From the NCBI GenBank assembly GCA_011390675.1, contig JAABRX010000041.1:1-34252 (forward strand): DNA of 34,252 bases, in the 5' to 3' direction. Made by a program: the position numbers and the translations under genes. Each line of letters opens with the position of its first letter. The first letter of the stretch is position 1. Under the pieces are notes generated by a model. The model was not told where the DNA came from and ran no database searches. It saw only the letters and a list, made by a program, of their open reading frames with translations. Positions 1 through 10,149 of this stretch are shown here, in pieces. Origin of the DNA: Trueperaceae bacterium. Lineage in GTDB: Bacteria > Deinococcota > Deinococci > Deinococcales > Trueperaceae.

Positions 1-87
1 TGGACCACGGGGGCGTTGGCGACCACCCTCGATCCGGTCGGGCTCAGCGAGGCCTTCGTGCTGCGCTTCCCGGACGGAGCGCCCTGA
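1..87 (+). CDS. C-terminal fragment of a CDS running in from the left edge (…TLDPVGLSEAFVLRFPDGAP*)
   Basis: Open frame from base 1 to TGA at 85-87; too short to assign a family. Confidence 0.5.
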   Translation, partial: WTTGALATTLDPVGLSEAFVLRFPDGAP

Positions 88-185
88 CCGCTGGGGCGCC
101 CGCATCGGTGCGGGCGTCCGAGCATGGCACCCCCCGCGTTGGGGCGCTCCCGTTCGGTGGCGCCCCATCGCATGATGGCCCTGCG

Positions 186-809
186 ATGGCCGACGCTCCG
201 CTCCTCCCCCCTGGTGCCCTCCCCCCCACCGAGCTCCGCACCGCCGACGTCTGGCTACGTCGCCAGCGCGCGGAGGACGCAGCCGCCGACCACGAGGCGG
301 TGATGGCCTCCAAGGAGGCGCTGCGCGTCTGGTGCGATGGCGACTGGCCCGAGGACGGTTTCACCCTCGACGAGAACGTCGAGGACCTGGCCGGCCACCT
401 CGAAGACGCCGCGGCGGGGACCGCCTTCGGCTACACGATCTGGGATCCGGCGGGCACGCGCGTGCTGGGCTCGCTCTACCTCGAACCGACCGCCCCCTTC
501 CTCGATGCCTACGTCGTCGACGACGCCACCCGGGCGGCGCTGGCCACGTGCGACGTACGCGTCGAGCTCTGGTTGCGCGCCGACCTGCCCGACGACGTCG
601 AGCCGCGCGTGCTGGCTTCGGTGCGCGGGTGGCTCCAGGACGCCTGGCCGTTCCAGCGCCCCGCTTGGGGGAGCCGCCGTGGGATGCACGCGCGCCGCCG
701 GCACCTGGTGGCGCTGGGCTTGACCGAGGTGGCCGCGCTCGAGGGCCGCGACGGCGTCCGTCGCTTTCACGTGCACGCCGCCCCGACCGTCTGCGCCCCG
801 ACCGTCTGA
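186..809 (+). CDS. Hypothetical protein, possibly GNAT acetyltransferase-like
   Basis: ORF 108-809; ATG at 186 (MADAPLLPPG…) is the likely start. Sequence GYTIWDPAGTRVLGSLYLEP is GNAT-like but weak. Confidence 0.6.
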   Translation: MADAPLLPPGALPPTELRTADVWLRRQRAEDAAADHEAVMASKEALRVWCDGDWPEDGFTLDENVEDLAGHLEDAAAGTAFGYTIWDPAGTRVLGSLYLEPTAPFLDAYVVDDATRAALATCDVRVELWLRADLPDDVEPRVLASVRGWLQDAWPFQRPAWGSRRGMHARRRHLVALGLTEVAALEGRDGVRRFHVHAAPTVCAPTV

Positions 810-967
810 AGGGGCTGCGGCGCTCGATCCGACGGCACCCCCGAGACGGCGCGCCGGTCGCCGGTCGACGTGCGGTCGTCCACGCGCCGCGCGCGCTGCA
901 GGCGATACCGTACCGGCACCGACCTGCCGACCCCGTCCCCCCTCCCGTTCCGTCGAGGAGCCCCACC

Positions 968-3900
968 ATGCCGCATCCCAGCCGCCTCCGGCGCGCCGTA
1001 CGCGCTCTGTCGACCGCCCTCGTCGTGTTCGCCCTGGGGCCCGTGGCCTGGGCCCAGAACTGCGCGCTCGAGGTCGAACCCAACGACGCCCCGGCGAACG
1101 CGACGCCGCTCGATGGGCGCAGCTGCCTGGTCGGCGAACTCGACGGCTCCGACCAGGACGCGTGGTGGTGGGAGGTCGACGAGGAGGCCTCGGAGCACGT
1201 CTGGCACCTCGAACTCGACAGCTTCCCGGGGCACCTGACCAAGCTCGACGTGGTCCGCATCGAGATGGCCGCCAACGGCGACGTCACCGGCGCCGAGACG
1301 CTGACGACGCTGGGCACGGTCGACGGCCGGCAGGTCCGCAGCGAGCCGCTCCTGATCGCGCCCGGCCGCTACCTGCTCGGGTTCTCGAAGTCCGGCGGCA
1401 GCGGGGAGTACGTGGTCCACCTCCGTCGCGGCGATGCGATCTCCCGCGGTCGCACCGCGTTCGAGCGCCTGCAAGACGGTCGAGCGCTCGGAGCGTTCGC
1501 AGGCTACGGCGTGCTGGACGGACGCGACGAGCTCGCCTGGACCCTCGACTCCGAGGGTGCCGGCTCGAGGTGGGCGGTCGAGGCGCAGGGCGCGCTGGGC
1601 ACGACGCTGACGCTGGAGCTGATCGACCACGACGGTACGCGCGTCGGCCGCGCGAGTTCCGGAACGGACGGCCGCGCCGCCCTCCGCAGCCTCGGCCTCA
1701 GCGCGGGCGAGCATCGGTTGGTCGTGGAGGGCTCCGGCCCGTTCACGCTCGCGGCCGTCGCGACGGGCACCCTCACCGACGGCGACGAGATCGAGCCGAA
1801 CGACTCGTTCGCGGAAGCCAACCTGCTGCGCCTCGACCGGTCGCTGCGGGGCACCGGCACCAACGCCGACTACTACGTCTTCGACATCGGACCCGAAGAG
1901 GCCGACCGGCCGTGGGACCTGCACGTCGAAACGTCCGAGAGCATCGACGTCCGGCTCTTCGACGGCGACCAGAACGACCTCCAACGGCGGACGGGCAACG
2001 GCGGCGTGCTGCGAGGGCTGATGCTGCCCGAAGGCACCTACTACCTGTACGTGTCGCACGGGACGACCGGACCCTACACGCTTCGGTTCGCCCAGGGCGA
2101 GGCCCATCAAGACGGCTTCGAGCGCGAACCCAACGACACGCTGGCCACCCTCGATCGCCTCTCCGACGACCTCACGGTGCGCGGCACGTTCACGCCGCAG
2201 GACCGCGACGTCTTCCGGTTCGCCGTCGAGGGTGCGCCCCAGGCATGGCGCGTGCAGGCGATCGGCGAAGGCGTCTCGGAGCTGGCGGTGTACACGGTCG
2301 GCGGCGCCGAGCTCGCCCGCGTGCGCGAGGCCGGCCGGCCACGCATCGACCAGCTCGTCCTGCGTCCCGGCGACCACTTCGTCGAGGTGCGCGGCGACTC
2401 CGGCGCCTACGCGCTCCGGCTCCTGGCGCAGGGGCCGGCACCCGTGCCCGAGCCGGCCGCGGCGACCGCGCCCGCGGCGCAGGAGCCGTTGACGAACGCA
2501 CCGGCACCGCCACCGATCGACGATCCGGTCGCCGCCGGGCCACCGCCACCGCCCGGCGTGCTGGAGTCCGAACCGAACGACGACACCACCCGCGCGGAAC
2601 TGCTGCTCGCCGGGGTCGTGCGGGTCGGCACGCTCTCCGGCACCCAGGACCGCGACCTGTACCGGTTCTTCTTGCCCGAGGACCGCGTGGTGCGGCTCGA
2701 GGCGGTCTCGCCCGACGGGGGGACGGTGGAGTTCACGCTGCGGCCGGACGGCCTGACCGTGACGCCGCTGGAGCGCGGCGGCGTCGCCGTCCTCGAGCGC
2801 GAGCTGCTCGCAGGGGACCACATGGTCACGCTCCGCGATCGCGAGGGTGGCGGCGGCTGGTACCAGCTCCGCTTGAGCCTCCCGGATCCCTTCGACCGCC
2901 CGGCCGACCTGGAACCGAACGACGACCGAGCCACGGCCACGCCCGTGCCCGCGACGCTCGAATGGGCCGGCACCGTGGGCGAGGTCGGCGACGAAGACGT
3001 CTACGTGCTGCCGGCGTTCGAGGGCCCAGCGACGCTGACGGTCACGGCCGAGCTCGACGAGGGGATCGCGCTGTTCCACGACGCCGACGGCACCACGAAC
3101 CTGCGGCTCACCGACGGCGAGGCCGAGGTGGAGCTCGCGCCCGGCGGCCCGCAGTACCTGCGCCTGCGCGGTCGCGGCGCGTACGCGCTGGCGCTCGCCT
3201 TCGACCCCGCCCCTGATCCCGGCCAGCTGGCGGCGCCCGTGGGCGACCCGCGCGCCACGGCGGCGTTCGGTGCCGATGTCGTGACGCTGCAGGCGTACGG
3301 CCCACAGGGTCAGCACGTCGACGCCACCCTCGCGGTGCGCAACGACTCCGACCAGGCGCGTCGATTCGCCGTCGAGGTCGCGCTCGACCACCCCACGGGT
3401 ACGGTCGCGGCCCCCGCGTTCGTCGACGTGCCGGCGAGCGGCCGGGTCGACGTGCCCATCGCCACCACCCTCCCCCCCGACCTGCGCGACGACCTGCCGG
3501 TCACCCTGACGATCGGGTTGCGCGACGACTCCGGCATCGCCACGGCGCAGCAGACGTTCGCACCGGTGTGCGAGGCGTCGCCGGTCGGGGGGCGTCCGGT
3601 GTGGCCGCTCCCCGAGCCGCTGCTCGGCCGCTTCGACGTCGCCTGGACCGGGTTCGGTGCGGTCCCCGTCGACGAGGAAGGGCGGGGCGAGCGCGTGCTC
3701 GACGGACGCGTGGCGCCGTCGACGGGCATCGCCCGCGATCCGGCGACCCCGCTCGACGTGCGCTTGGCGGGGGACGGACCGGTGCGCGTCGTCGGCACCG
3801 TGCTGCATCCCCTCACGAACGCGCCGGTCGAACGGCAGCTGCGCGGCTTCGAGGTGTGGACGTCGCTCGACGGAGACGCGTACGAGCTCGCCCACGCCGG

Positions 3901-6220
3901 TGAGCTCAAGGCGGCGCGGGTCGGGCAGGCGTTCGTGTTCGAGGCGCCCGTCCTGGCGCGCTACGCCCGGCTGGTCTTCGTCGACGCCCAGGGCGACTGG
4001 AGCTCCGCCACCATCGGCTCCTGGCAGGTGATCGCGGACGACGCGACCGAGCTCGGCGAGCGGAACCTGGCCGATCCGGCGGTCGGCGGCAACGTCGTCT
4101 GGGCGGAGCCGTACATCGGACGCCACGACGACCTGTTGGACGGCACCTCCTCGAACGTCTCCGTCGACGGCCGACGGGAAGCGGTCACCTTCGTGGTCGG
4201 CTTCCACCACGGACGCGCCGCGCAGGCCACCCGCGTCGAATGGACGGCGGCCGACGAGCAGCGCAACACGCGTGCCGCCGCGGTGACGGTCTCGGCGAGC
4301 CTCGAGGGCCCGCTCGGTCCCTGGACCGAACTGGGGACGTGGCCGGTCGCCCCCAGCGGCACCACCACGCTCGACCTGGACGGCCCCACCTGGATGCGGT
4401 ACCTGCGCTTCGACGCGCACGGTCACGACACCACCGAACGCACCTTCTACCTACCGGCGCACGTCCGGGTGTTCGAGCGCCCGGTCGACGCCTCGTACCG
4501 CTCGGCGCTCGGCTCGTGGGGGTACGACGCCCGCGAGGCCAGCTACGAGTTCCACGTCGGTCGCGCCGAGGTCGGCGTCGTCGACGATCCCCGCGACGAC
4601 GGGGAAGCCGAGCGCGCCCATCCCGTCGCGTCGGGCGAGGTCGCCACCGGCACCGTCGCGGTCGCCGAGGACGTCGACTGGCTGCGGTTCACCGTCCCGC
4701 AGGGCGAGAACCTGCTCGAGGTTCGCCTCGACGGCGATCCCGCGATCGAGTACGAGCTGCTGCGCGCCGACGGCACCGCGCAGGTGCACGACGTCACCGA
4801 GGACGGTGAGGCACGCGTGCTGCGCGCCTTCGTCGAACCGGGCGACTACCTGCTCAAGCTCGAGGAGCCCCGCCGTTCCGTCGCGTTCGTCTGGGACAAC
4901 TCGGGCAGCATGGGTCCGTACATCGACATCATCTACAACGCGCTCGCCCGCTTCACCCGCGACCTCGACCCGGAGCGCGAGTTCGTGCAGCTCGGGGTGT
5001 TCGACATCCCCGACATCACCTGGCTGCTTCCGTACTGGACCGCCGACCCGCTTCGCGCGCAGCGCGCGCTCACCGAGTACGACCGCTCTGCAAGCTCGAG
5101 CAGCGCCTTCCCTGCCCTGCTTGCCGCGAGCGAGGCCCTGGGCGACCGCACCGGCGTCCGCGCGATCCAGCTGATCACCGACGCCGAGACGGGCGGGCAG
5201 GACGCGGAAGAGGCGATGTGGCGCTCGTTCGACGGCGTGCGCCCGCGCGTGTTCACCTTCGAGGTGTCGAGCGCCGGCTCCGACGCCGCCCAGGACCTGA
5301 TGCAGGAGTGGGCGTACGCCGCCGGTGGCGATTACCGGCTGGCGACGAGCGTCGGCGACCTCGACGCCGGCTTCGCGCGCACCGCGTGCCTGCTGCGCCG
5401 GCCCAAGCCCTACCGCGTCGAGGTGACCACGGGGTACGAGGCGCCACCCGGGCCCGGCACGCTCCGGGTCGTGCGCGGCGAGGGCGCGGCGCAGCCCGCC
5501 GTCGAGGTGATCTTCGACGCGTCGGGCTCGATGGGTCAGCGCCTGCCGTCGGGCGAATCGCGCATCGAGGTCGCCAAGGGAGTGTTGGAGGAGTTCGTTC
5601 GGAGCGGCCTCCCCGACGACGTCCCGTTCGCGCTGCGCGCCTTCGGCCACATCACCCCCAACTCGTGCGAGACGCGCCTCGATGTGTCGCTCGCGCCGCT
5701 CGACCGCAACGCCGCGCTCTCGGCGGTGCGCGCGATCGAGCCCAAGCTGTTCTCGCAGACGCCGATCGCCGCCTCGATCGAGGCGGTCGCGCAGGACCTG
5801 GCGGGTTCGGCGGGGCCCAAGTCGATCCTGCTGATCACCGACGGCGTGGAGTCGTGCGACGGCGACCCTCAGGCGGCGGTCGAAGGGTTGCGCGCGGCCG
5901 GGATGGACGTGCAGCTGTCGATCGTCTCGCTCGGGCTCGACGACCCAGAGGAGGTGGCCGCCTTCGAAGCGCTCGCCGAGGCCGTGGGCGCGAGCTACGT
6001 GGGGACGAACGACGTCGCGGGCCTGCGCGACGCGGTTCTCGCCGCGCTCGCCGTGCCCTACCAGGTGCTGGCGCTGGACGGCACGGTGGTCGCCACCGGG
6101 CTCGTCGACGGCGACCCGGTGGAGTTGCCGGCCGGCAGGTACCGGGTGCGGGTGGGCACCGAGCTGCTCGAGGCGCGGGTGCCCGGCGACGGGGCGGTGG
6201 ACGTGGTGACCGGGCGCTGA
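968..6220 (+). CDS. Large secreted multidomain protein: signal peptide, five EPND/PPC-like repeats, discoidin-like regions, two VWA domains
   Basis: ATG 968 followed by a signal peptide (MPHPSRLRRAVRALSTALVVFALGPVAWAQ). EVEPND, EIEPND, EREPND, ESEPND and DLEPND repeat starts. Two MIDAS motifs, WDNSGSMG and FDASGSMG. About 1750 aa. Confidence 0.88.
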   Translation: MPHPSRLRRAVRALSTALVVFALGPVAWAQNCALEVEPNDAPANATPLDGRSCLVGELDGSDQDAWWWEVDEEASEHVWHLELDSFPGHLTKLDVVRIEMAANGDVTGAETLTTLGTVDGRQVRSEPLLIAPGRYLLGFSKSGGSGEYVVHLRRGDAISRGRTAFERLQDGRALGAFAGYGVLDGRDELAWTLDSEGAGSRWAVEAQGALGTTLTLELIDHDGTRVGRASSGTDGRAALRSLGLSAGEHRLVVEGSGPFTLAAVATGTLTDGDEIEPNDSFAEANLLRLDRSLRGTGTNADYYVFDIGPEEADRPWDLHVETSESIDVRLFDGDQNDLQRRTGNGGVLRGLMLPEGTYYLYVSHGTTGPYTLRFAQGEAHQDGFEREPNDTLATLDRLSDDLTVRGTFTPQDRDVFRFAVEGAPQAWRVQAIGEGVSELAVYTVGGAELARVREAGRPRIDQLVLRPGDHFVEVRGDSGAYALRLLAQGPAPVPEPAAATAPAAQEPLTNAPAPPPIDDPVAAGPPPPPGVLESEPNDDTTRAELLLAGVVRVGTLSGTQDRDLYRFFLPEDRVVRLEAVSPDGGTVEFTLRPDGLTVTPLERGGVAVLERELLAGDHMVTLRDREGGGGWYQLRLSLPDPFDRPADLEPNDDRATATPVPATLEWAGTVGEVGDEDVYVLPAFEGPATLTVTAELDEGIALFHDADGTTNLRLTDGEAEVELAPGGPQYLRLRGRGAYALALAFDPAPDPGQLAAPVGDPRATAAFGADVVTLQAYGPQGQHVDATLAVRNDSDQARRFAVEVALDHPTGTVAAPAFVDVPASGRVDVPIATTLPPDLRDDLPVTLTIGLRDDSGIATAQQTFAPVCEASPVGGRPVWPLPEPLLGRFDVAWTGFGAVPVDEEGRGERVLDGRVAPSTGIARDPATPLDVRLAGDGPVRVVGTVLHPLTNAPVERQLRGFEVWTSLDGDAYELAHAGELKAARVGQAFVFEAPVLARYARLVFVDAQGDWSSATIGSWQVIADDATELGERNLADPAVGGNVVWAEPYIGRHDDLLDGTSSNVSVDGRREAVTFVVGFHHGRAAQATRVEWTAADEQRNTRAAAVTVSASLEGPLGPWTELGTWPVAPSGTTTLDLDGPTWMRYLRFDAHGHDTTERTFYLPAHVRVFERPVDASYRSALGSWGYDAREASYEFHVGRAEVGVVDDPRDDGEAERAHPVASGEVATGTVAVAEDVDWLRFTVPQGENLLEVRLDGDPAIEYELLRADGTAQVHDVTEDGEARVLRAFVEPGDYLLKLEEPRRSVAFVWDNSGSMGPYIDIIYNALARFTRDLDPEREFVQLGVFDIPDITWLLPYWTADPLRAQRALTEYDRSASSSSAFPALLAASEALGDRTGVRAIQLITDAETGGQDAEEAMWRSFDGVRPRVFTFEVSSAGSDAAQDLMQEWAYAAGGDYRLATSVGDLDAGFARTACLLRRPKPYRVEVTTGYEAPPGPGTLRVVRGEGAAQPAVEVIFDASGSMGQRLPSGESRIEVAKGVLEEFVRSGLPDDVPFALRAFGHITPNSCETRLDVSLAPLDRNAALSAVRAIEPKLFSQTPIAASIEAVAQDLAGSAGPKSILLITDGVESCDGDPQAAVEGLRAAGMDVQLSIVSLGLDDPEEVAAFEALAEAVGASYVGTNDVAGLRDAVLAALAVPYQVLALDGTVVATGLVDGDPVELPAGRYRVRVGTELLEARVPGDGAVDVVTGR

Positions 6221-6250
6221 CCCGCGGTACGGGCGCACGGCTGGGGCATC

Positions 6251-6281
6251 CGCCCCTCGGAGGGTCCCCGCACGAGGGGCG
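6251..6281 (+). terminator. Predicted hairpin terminator after the VWA protein
   Basis: CGCCCCTCG (6251-6259) and CGAGGGGCG (6273-6281) are perfect 9-bp inverted arms; no clear U tract. Confidence 0.4.
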
Positions 6282-6330
6282 AACCTGAGCGGTGGACCCC
6301 GCCGCGCGCGGCGGTCCCGGAGGCGCTCCC

Positions 6331-6861
6331 ATGGACATCCGCACCGCGCAACGCGACGTGCGCACGACCTTCCTCGGCGGCTTCGCCGGCCAACTGGTCT
6401 CGGGGACGCTCTGGCTCACCGCCGCGGTGCTCGCCACCTGGGGGACGCCGACCGCGGCGATCGCCGTGCTGGTGCTGGGCGGGATGCTCATCTTCCCGCT
6501 CACGCAGTTGACGCTGCGCTTGATGGGGCGACCCGCCGGCCTGCCGTCGGGCCATCCGATGAACGGCCTGGCGATGCAAGCGGCGTTCGTCTTGCCGCTC
6601 CACCTGCCGCTGGTCGGGGCGGCCGCGCTTTATCGGATCGAGTGGTTCTTCCCGGCCTTCATGATCGCGCTCGGCGCCCACTACCTGCCGTTCGTCTTCC
6701 TGTACGGCATGCCGCACTTCGCGGCCCTCGCGGCGTTCCTGGTGCTCGCCGGGCTGGCGCTCGCGCTCTACGGCCCGCCGGTGTTCGCGCTGGGCGCGTG
6801 GGTGACCGCTGCCGCGCTGCTGGCGTTCGCGTTCGTGGGCCGAGCCGCAGCAGCGCGGTAG
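6331..6861 (+). CDS. Multi-pass membrane protein, DUF7010-like
   Basis: Several hydrophobic helices; MDIRTAQRDVRTTFLGGFAGQLVSGTLW… resembles DUF7010 proteins (family call from memory). Confidence 0.65.
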   Translation: MDIRTAQRDVRTTFLGGFAGQLVSGTLWLTAAVLATWGTPTAAIAVLVLGGMLIFPLTQLTLRLMGRPAGLPSGHPMNGLAMQAAFVLPLHLPLVGAAALYRIEWFFPAFMIALGAHYLPFVFLYGMPHFAALAAFLVLAGLALALYGPPVFALGAWVTAAALLAFAFVGRAAAAR

Positions 6862-6877
6862 CGCGCGCGTCGCTCGT

Positions 6878-7873
6878 TCAGAGCTCCACCCATCCCCCGC
6901 GCCGCGCGCTCTCGAACACCGCGTCGACCGTGCGCGCGTTGGCGAGCGCATCGCTCAGCGGGATGGGGACCGGCGCGTCGTCGAGCACCGCTTTCGAGAA
7001 GGCCTCGGCCTGCAGCGCGTACTGGTCGACCCGGTCGAACACGGTGGCGCACGTGCCCGCCGCGGTCTCGTGCCACACCCGGCTCGGGCCGTCCTGGGGG
7101 GCGTTGAACGGGATCTCGAGCTGCACCCGCCCCTCGCTGCCGAACGCGTGCGCCGTCTGGTACCCGAGCATCTGCGTGCCGCACGTGAAGGTGGCGGTGC
7201 GCCCGGCGCCGAAGTCGAGGATCGCGCTCGCCAGCCGGTCGATGCCCAGGTCGGGGTCGACGTCCACGACCGACGCCACCCGCACCGGCTCGGCGCCGAA
7301 CAGGAAGCGCGAGAGCGACACGTCGTAGGTGCCGATGTCGAGCATCCCGCCGCCGCCCGCGTGGGGTTGGTTGCGGATGTTGCCGGGGTCGAGCTTGAAG
7401 TACGAGAAGTGGCTGTGCACCGTCTGCAGCCGCCCGATGGCGCCGTCCTCGACCAGGCGCTTGGCGTGGAGCCACTGCGGGTGCAGGCGGTACATGAACG
7501 CCTCCATCACCTTGAGGTGCGGGTGCGCCGCGGCCGCGTCGACCAGGCGCTGCGCGTCCGCGGCGTCGAGCCCGAGCGGCTTCTCGCACAGCACGTGCTT
7601 GCCCGCCTCGAGGGCGCGGATGGACCAGTCGACGTGGAGGTGGTTGGGGAGCGGCACGTACACCGCGTCCACGTCGGGGTCGGCGAGCAACTCGTCGTAG
7701 CCGCCGTACGCGCGCGGGATGCGGAGCGCGCCGGCGGCCGCCTCCGCGGTCGCAGGGTCGCGCGAGGCGATCGCGAGCACCTCGACGTGCTCAGCCTTGA
7801 ACATGGCCGGCACCACCTTCTCGCGGGCGATGCGGGCAGCCCCGAGGACCCCCCAACGGACGCGGTCGCTCAT
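6878..7873 (-). CDS. Gfo/Idh/MocA-family oxidoreductase
   Basis: MSDRVRWGVLGAARIAREKVVPA (Rossmann), VYVPLPNHLHVDWSIRALEAGKHVLCEKPLG (family EKP motif). Confidence 0.92.
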   Translation of the reverse strand: MSDRVRWGVLGAARIAREKVVPAMFKAEHVEVLAIASRDPATAEAAAGALRIPRAYGGYDELLADPDVDAVYVPLPNHLHVDWSIRALEAGKHVLCEKPLGLDAADAQRLVDAAAAHPHLKVMEAFMYRLHPQWLHAKRLVEDGAIGRLQTVHSHFSYFKLDPGNIRNQPHAGGGGMLDIGTYDVSLSRFLFGAEPVRVASVVDVDPDLGIDRLASAILDFGAGRTATFTCGTQMLGYQTAHAFGSEGRVQLEIPFNAPQDGPSRVWHETAAGTCATVFDRVDQYALQAEAFSKAVLDDAPVPIPLSDALANARTVDAVFESARRGGWVEL

Positions 7874-7926
7874 GATCGGACCTCCTTGCACGAGGCTACC
7901 GCGCCCCGCCGTGCGACCATCGACGG

Positions 7927-8952
7927 GTGACCGGCGACCCCACCCCCCGGCTCGAGGCCGCGATCGCCGCCCGAGCGCCGCTCTTCGACGCCGAGCATCG
8001 CGGCGCCTTCCGCGCGTTCCACGGCCACCTCGAGGGCGACCCGCGCTTCGTGGTGGACGTCTACGGGGCGACGGCGGTGGTCTACCGGCACGGCCGTGGC
8101 GCCGCTCCGGACGCAGCGACGGACGGTGCGCCCGACCCCGCCCTCGAAGCGCTCGTCGCGCGCGTGCGGGTGGCGTTGCCGTGGCTGCGCGCGCTGGTCG
8201 TCAAGGAGCGCGACGGGGCGACGGACGCCGCGCGCCGCGGGCGGTTGGTCTGGGCTGCGCTCGGCGCCGAGCCCGACACCGAGGTGGTCGAGCACGGCGT
8301 GCGCTACGCCGTCGACCTGCTTCTGAACCAGGACGCGGGCTTCTACCTCGACACCCGTGAGCTGCGCCGCTGGTTGCTCGACCACAGTGCGGGGCGCAGC
8401 GTGCTCAACACCTTCGCCTACACCGGCAGCCTCGGCGTCGCCGCCCGCGCGGGGGGCGCTGCCCGCGTGGTGCACACCGACCTGAGCGCACGCTTCCTGG
8501 CCGTCGCCAAGGCCACCTACGCGCTCAACGGCTTCGGCGTCGACCGGCGCGACTTCGCCGCGCGCGACTTCTTCTCGTTCGTGCGCGGCGCCAAACTGCG
8601 CGGCGAGCGCTACGACACGGTCGTCCTCGATCCCCCGTTCTTCTCGAGCACCGACCACGGCGCGCTCGACCTCAACCGCGACACCGCACGGCTGATCAAC
8701 AAGGTGCGGCCGCTCGTCGCGAGCGGTGGCGCGCTCGTGGTCGTGAACAACGCGCTCTACCTGACCGGCGCCGACTTCCTGCGCGAGCTCGAAGGCTTGT
8801 GCACCGGCGGCTGGCTGAGCATCGACGCGCTGATCGGTGTCCCGCCCGACGTCACGGGCACCGCCGCGACGCGCGTCGGCGCGCCGCCGGTCGACCCGGC
8901 GCCGTTCGACCACAGCACCAAGATCGCGGTGCTTTCGGTACGGCATCGGTAA
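7927..8952 (+). CDS. Class I SAM-dependent rRNA (cytosine) methyltransferase, RlmI/RlmK-like
   Basis: GTG start at 7927; LLNQDAGFYLDTRELRRWL, NTFAYTGSLGVAA, VVLDPPFFSS motifs. Confidence 0.85.
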   Translation: MTGDPTPRLEAAIAARAPLFDAEHRGAFRAFHGHLEGDPRFVVDVYGATAVVYRHGRGAAPDAATDGAPDPALEALVARVRVALPWLRALVVKERDGATDAARRGRLVWAALGAEPDTEVVEHGVRYAVDLLLNQDAGFYLDTRELRRWLLDHSAGRSVLNTFAYTGSLGVAARAGGAARVVHTDLSARFLAVAKATYALNGFGVDRRDFAARDFFSFVRGAKLRGERYDTVVLDPPFFSSTDHGALDLNRDTARLINKVRPLVASGGALVVVNNALYLTGADFLRELEGLCTGGWLSIDALIGVPPDVTGTAATRVGAPPVDPAPFDHSTKIAVLSVRHR

Positions 8953-9098
8953 CGTCGGAAGCGACCGCACGGTGGTCGCGGACGCCGGGGCGACCATGGT
9001 CGTGCGGCTTGCGCGCGGGCCGCGTCGGAACCTATCGTTCAATCCGAACGACATCCCTGCAACCATCCCCGATCCCAGCGCACCAGGAGCGTGAACCC

Positions 9099-10067
9099 AT
9101 GGACACCTCGATCTTCCGCGGCTCCCTCGCCGCCGTCATGACGCCGTGCGACGAAGCCGGCACGCCCGACTTCGACGTGCTCGTGCGCACGTCGCAACGG
9201 CTCGTCGCCGCCGGCATGCGCGGCGTCGTCTATTGCGGCTCGATGGGCGAGTGGCCGCTCTTGACCGACGCGCAGCGCCAAGAGGGCGTCCGGCTCCTGG
9301 TCGAGGCCGGCGTCCCCGTCGTCGTCGGCACGGGGGCCCAGAGCCCTGCCACCGCCGTGGCCCACGCCGACCACGCGCGCGAGGTCGGCGCCCACGGGCT
9401 GATGGTCATCCCGCGCGTGCTCTCGCGCGGCACGTCGACCCGCGCCCAGCGCGACCACCTCGCCCGCGTGCTGGACGCCGCCCCCGACCTCCCCGCCGTC
9501 GTCTACAACAGCCCGTACTACGGGTACGAGACCGGGCCCGAGCTGTTCTTCGACCTGCGGCGCGACCACGCGAACCTGGTCGGCTTCAAGGAGTTCGGCG
9601 GCGCCGCCGCCCTCACCCGCGCCGCCGAGCACATCACCCACGCGGACGACGAGCTGTTGTTGCTGGTCGGCGTCGACACCCAGGTGGTCCACGGTTTCGT
9701 GCGCTGCGGCGCCGCCGGCGCGATCACCGGGGTGGGCAACTGCCTCCCCACCGAGGTCCTCCACCTGGTCGAGCTGTGCCGCTTGGCCGCAGCCGGAGAC
9801 GCCGAGGCGACCCGCCTCGCGGGTGAACTCGACGACGCGCTGCACGTGCTCGCCACCTTCGACGAGGGCCCCGACCTGGTGCTCTACTACAAGCTCCTCG
9901 CCACGCTCCTGGGCGACGCCGCCTACGCCCACCCCGTGCACCCCGGCGACGAGCTCTCCGCCAGCCAGCAGCGCTACGCCGAGGCGCAGCTGCGGCGGTT
10001 CCAAGCATGGTGGCGGGATTGGCCGGGCAAAGGATACCGAGGAGCCGAGAGCAGCACGTCGGCCTGA
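9099..10067 (+). CDS. Dihydrodipicolinate synthase/N-acetylneuraminate lyase family protein
   Basis: ATG 9099; GVVYCGSMGEWPLLTDAQR, VVYNSPYYGYETGPELFFDL, LVGFKEFGG (Schiff-base Lys). Confidence 0.9.
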   Translation: MDTSIFRGSLAAVMTPCDEAGTPDFDVLVRTSQRLVAAGMRGVVYCGSMGEWPLLTDAQRQEGVRLLVEAGVPVVVGTGAQSPATAVAHADHAREVGAHGLMVIPRVLSRGTSTRAQRDHLARVLDAAPDLPAVVYNSPYYGYETGPELFFDLRRDHANLVGFKEFGGAAALTRAAEHITHADDELLLLVGVDTQVVHGFVRCGAAGAITGVGNCLPTEVLHLVELCRLAAAGDAEATRLAGELDDALHVLATFDEGPDLVLYYKLLATLLGDAAYAHPVHPGDELSASQQRYAEAQLRRFQAWWRDWPGKGYRGAESSTSA

Positions 10068-10122
10068 GCGCGGCCCACGCTCGAAGCGCAACCTCGGAAC
10101 GACGCAGCGCGCTTCGTGACCC

Positions 10123-10148
10123 GAGCGCTGGAGCGTTCTCCGGCGCTC
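10123..10148. terminator. Bidirectional hairpin between convergent genes
   Basis: GAGCGCTGGAG-cgtt-CTCCGGCGCTC (10123-10148), 11-bp stem with one T·G pair. Confidence 0.55.
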
Positions 10149-10149
10149 C

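Noticed and set aside
332-967. Upstream extension of the VWA-protein ORF
   Set aside because: It overlaps the 186-809 gene in another frame; the signal peptide begins at ATG 968.
767-4426. 1219-aa ORF antisense to the VWA protein
   Set aside because: High-GC antisense open frame with Arg/Gly/Val-rich low-information sequence; the plus-strand frame has a signal peptide and domains.
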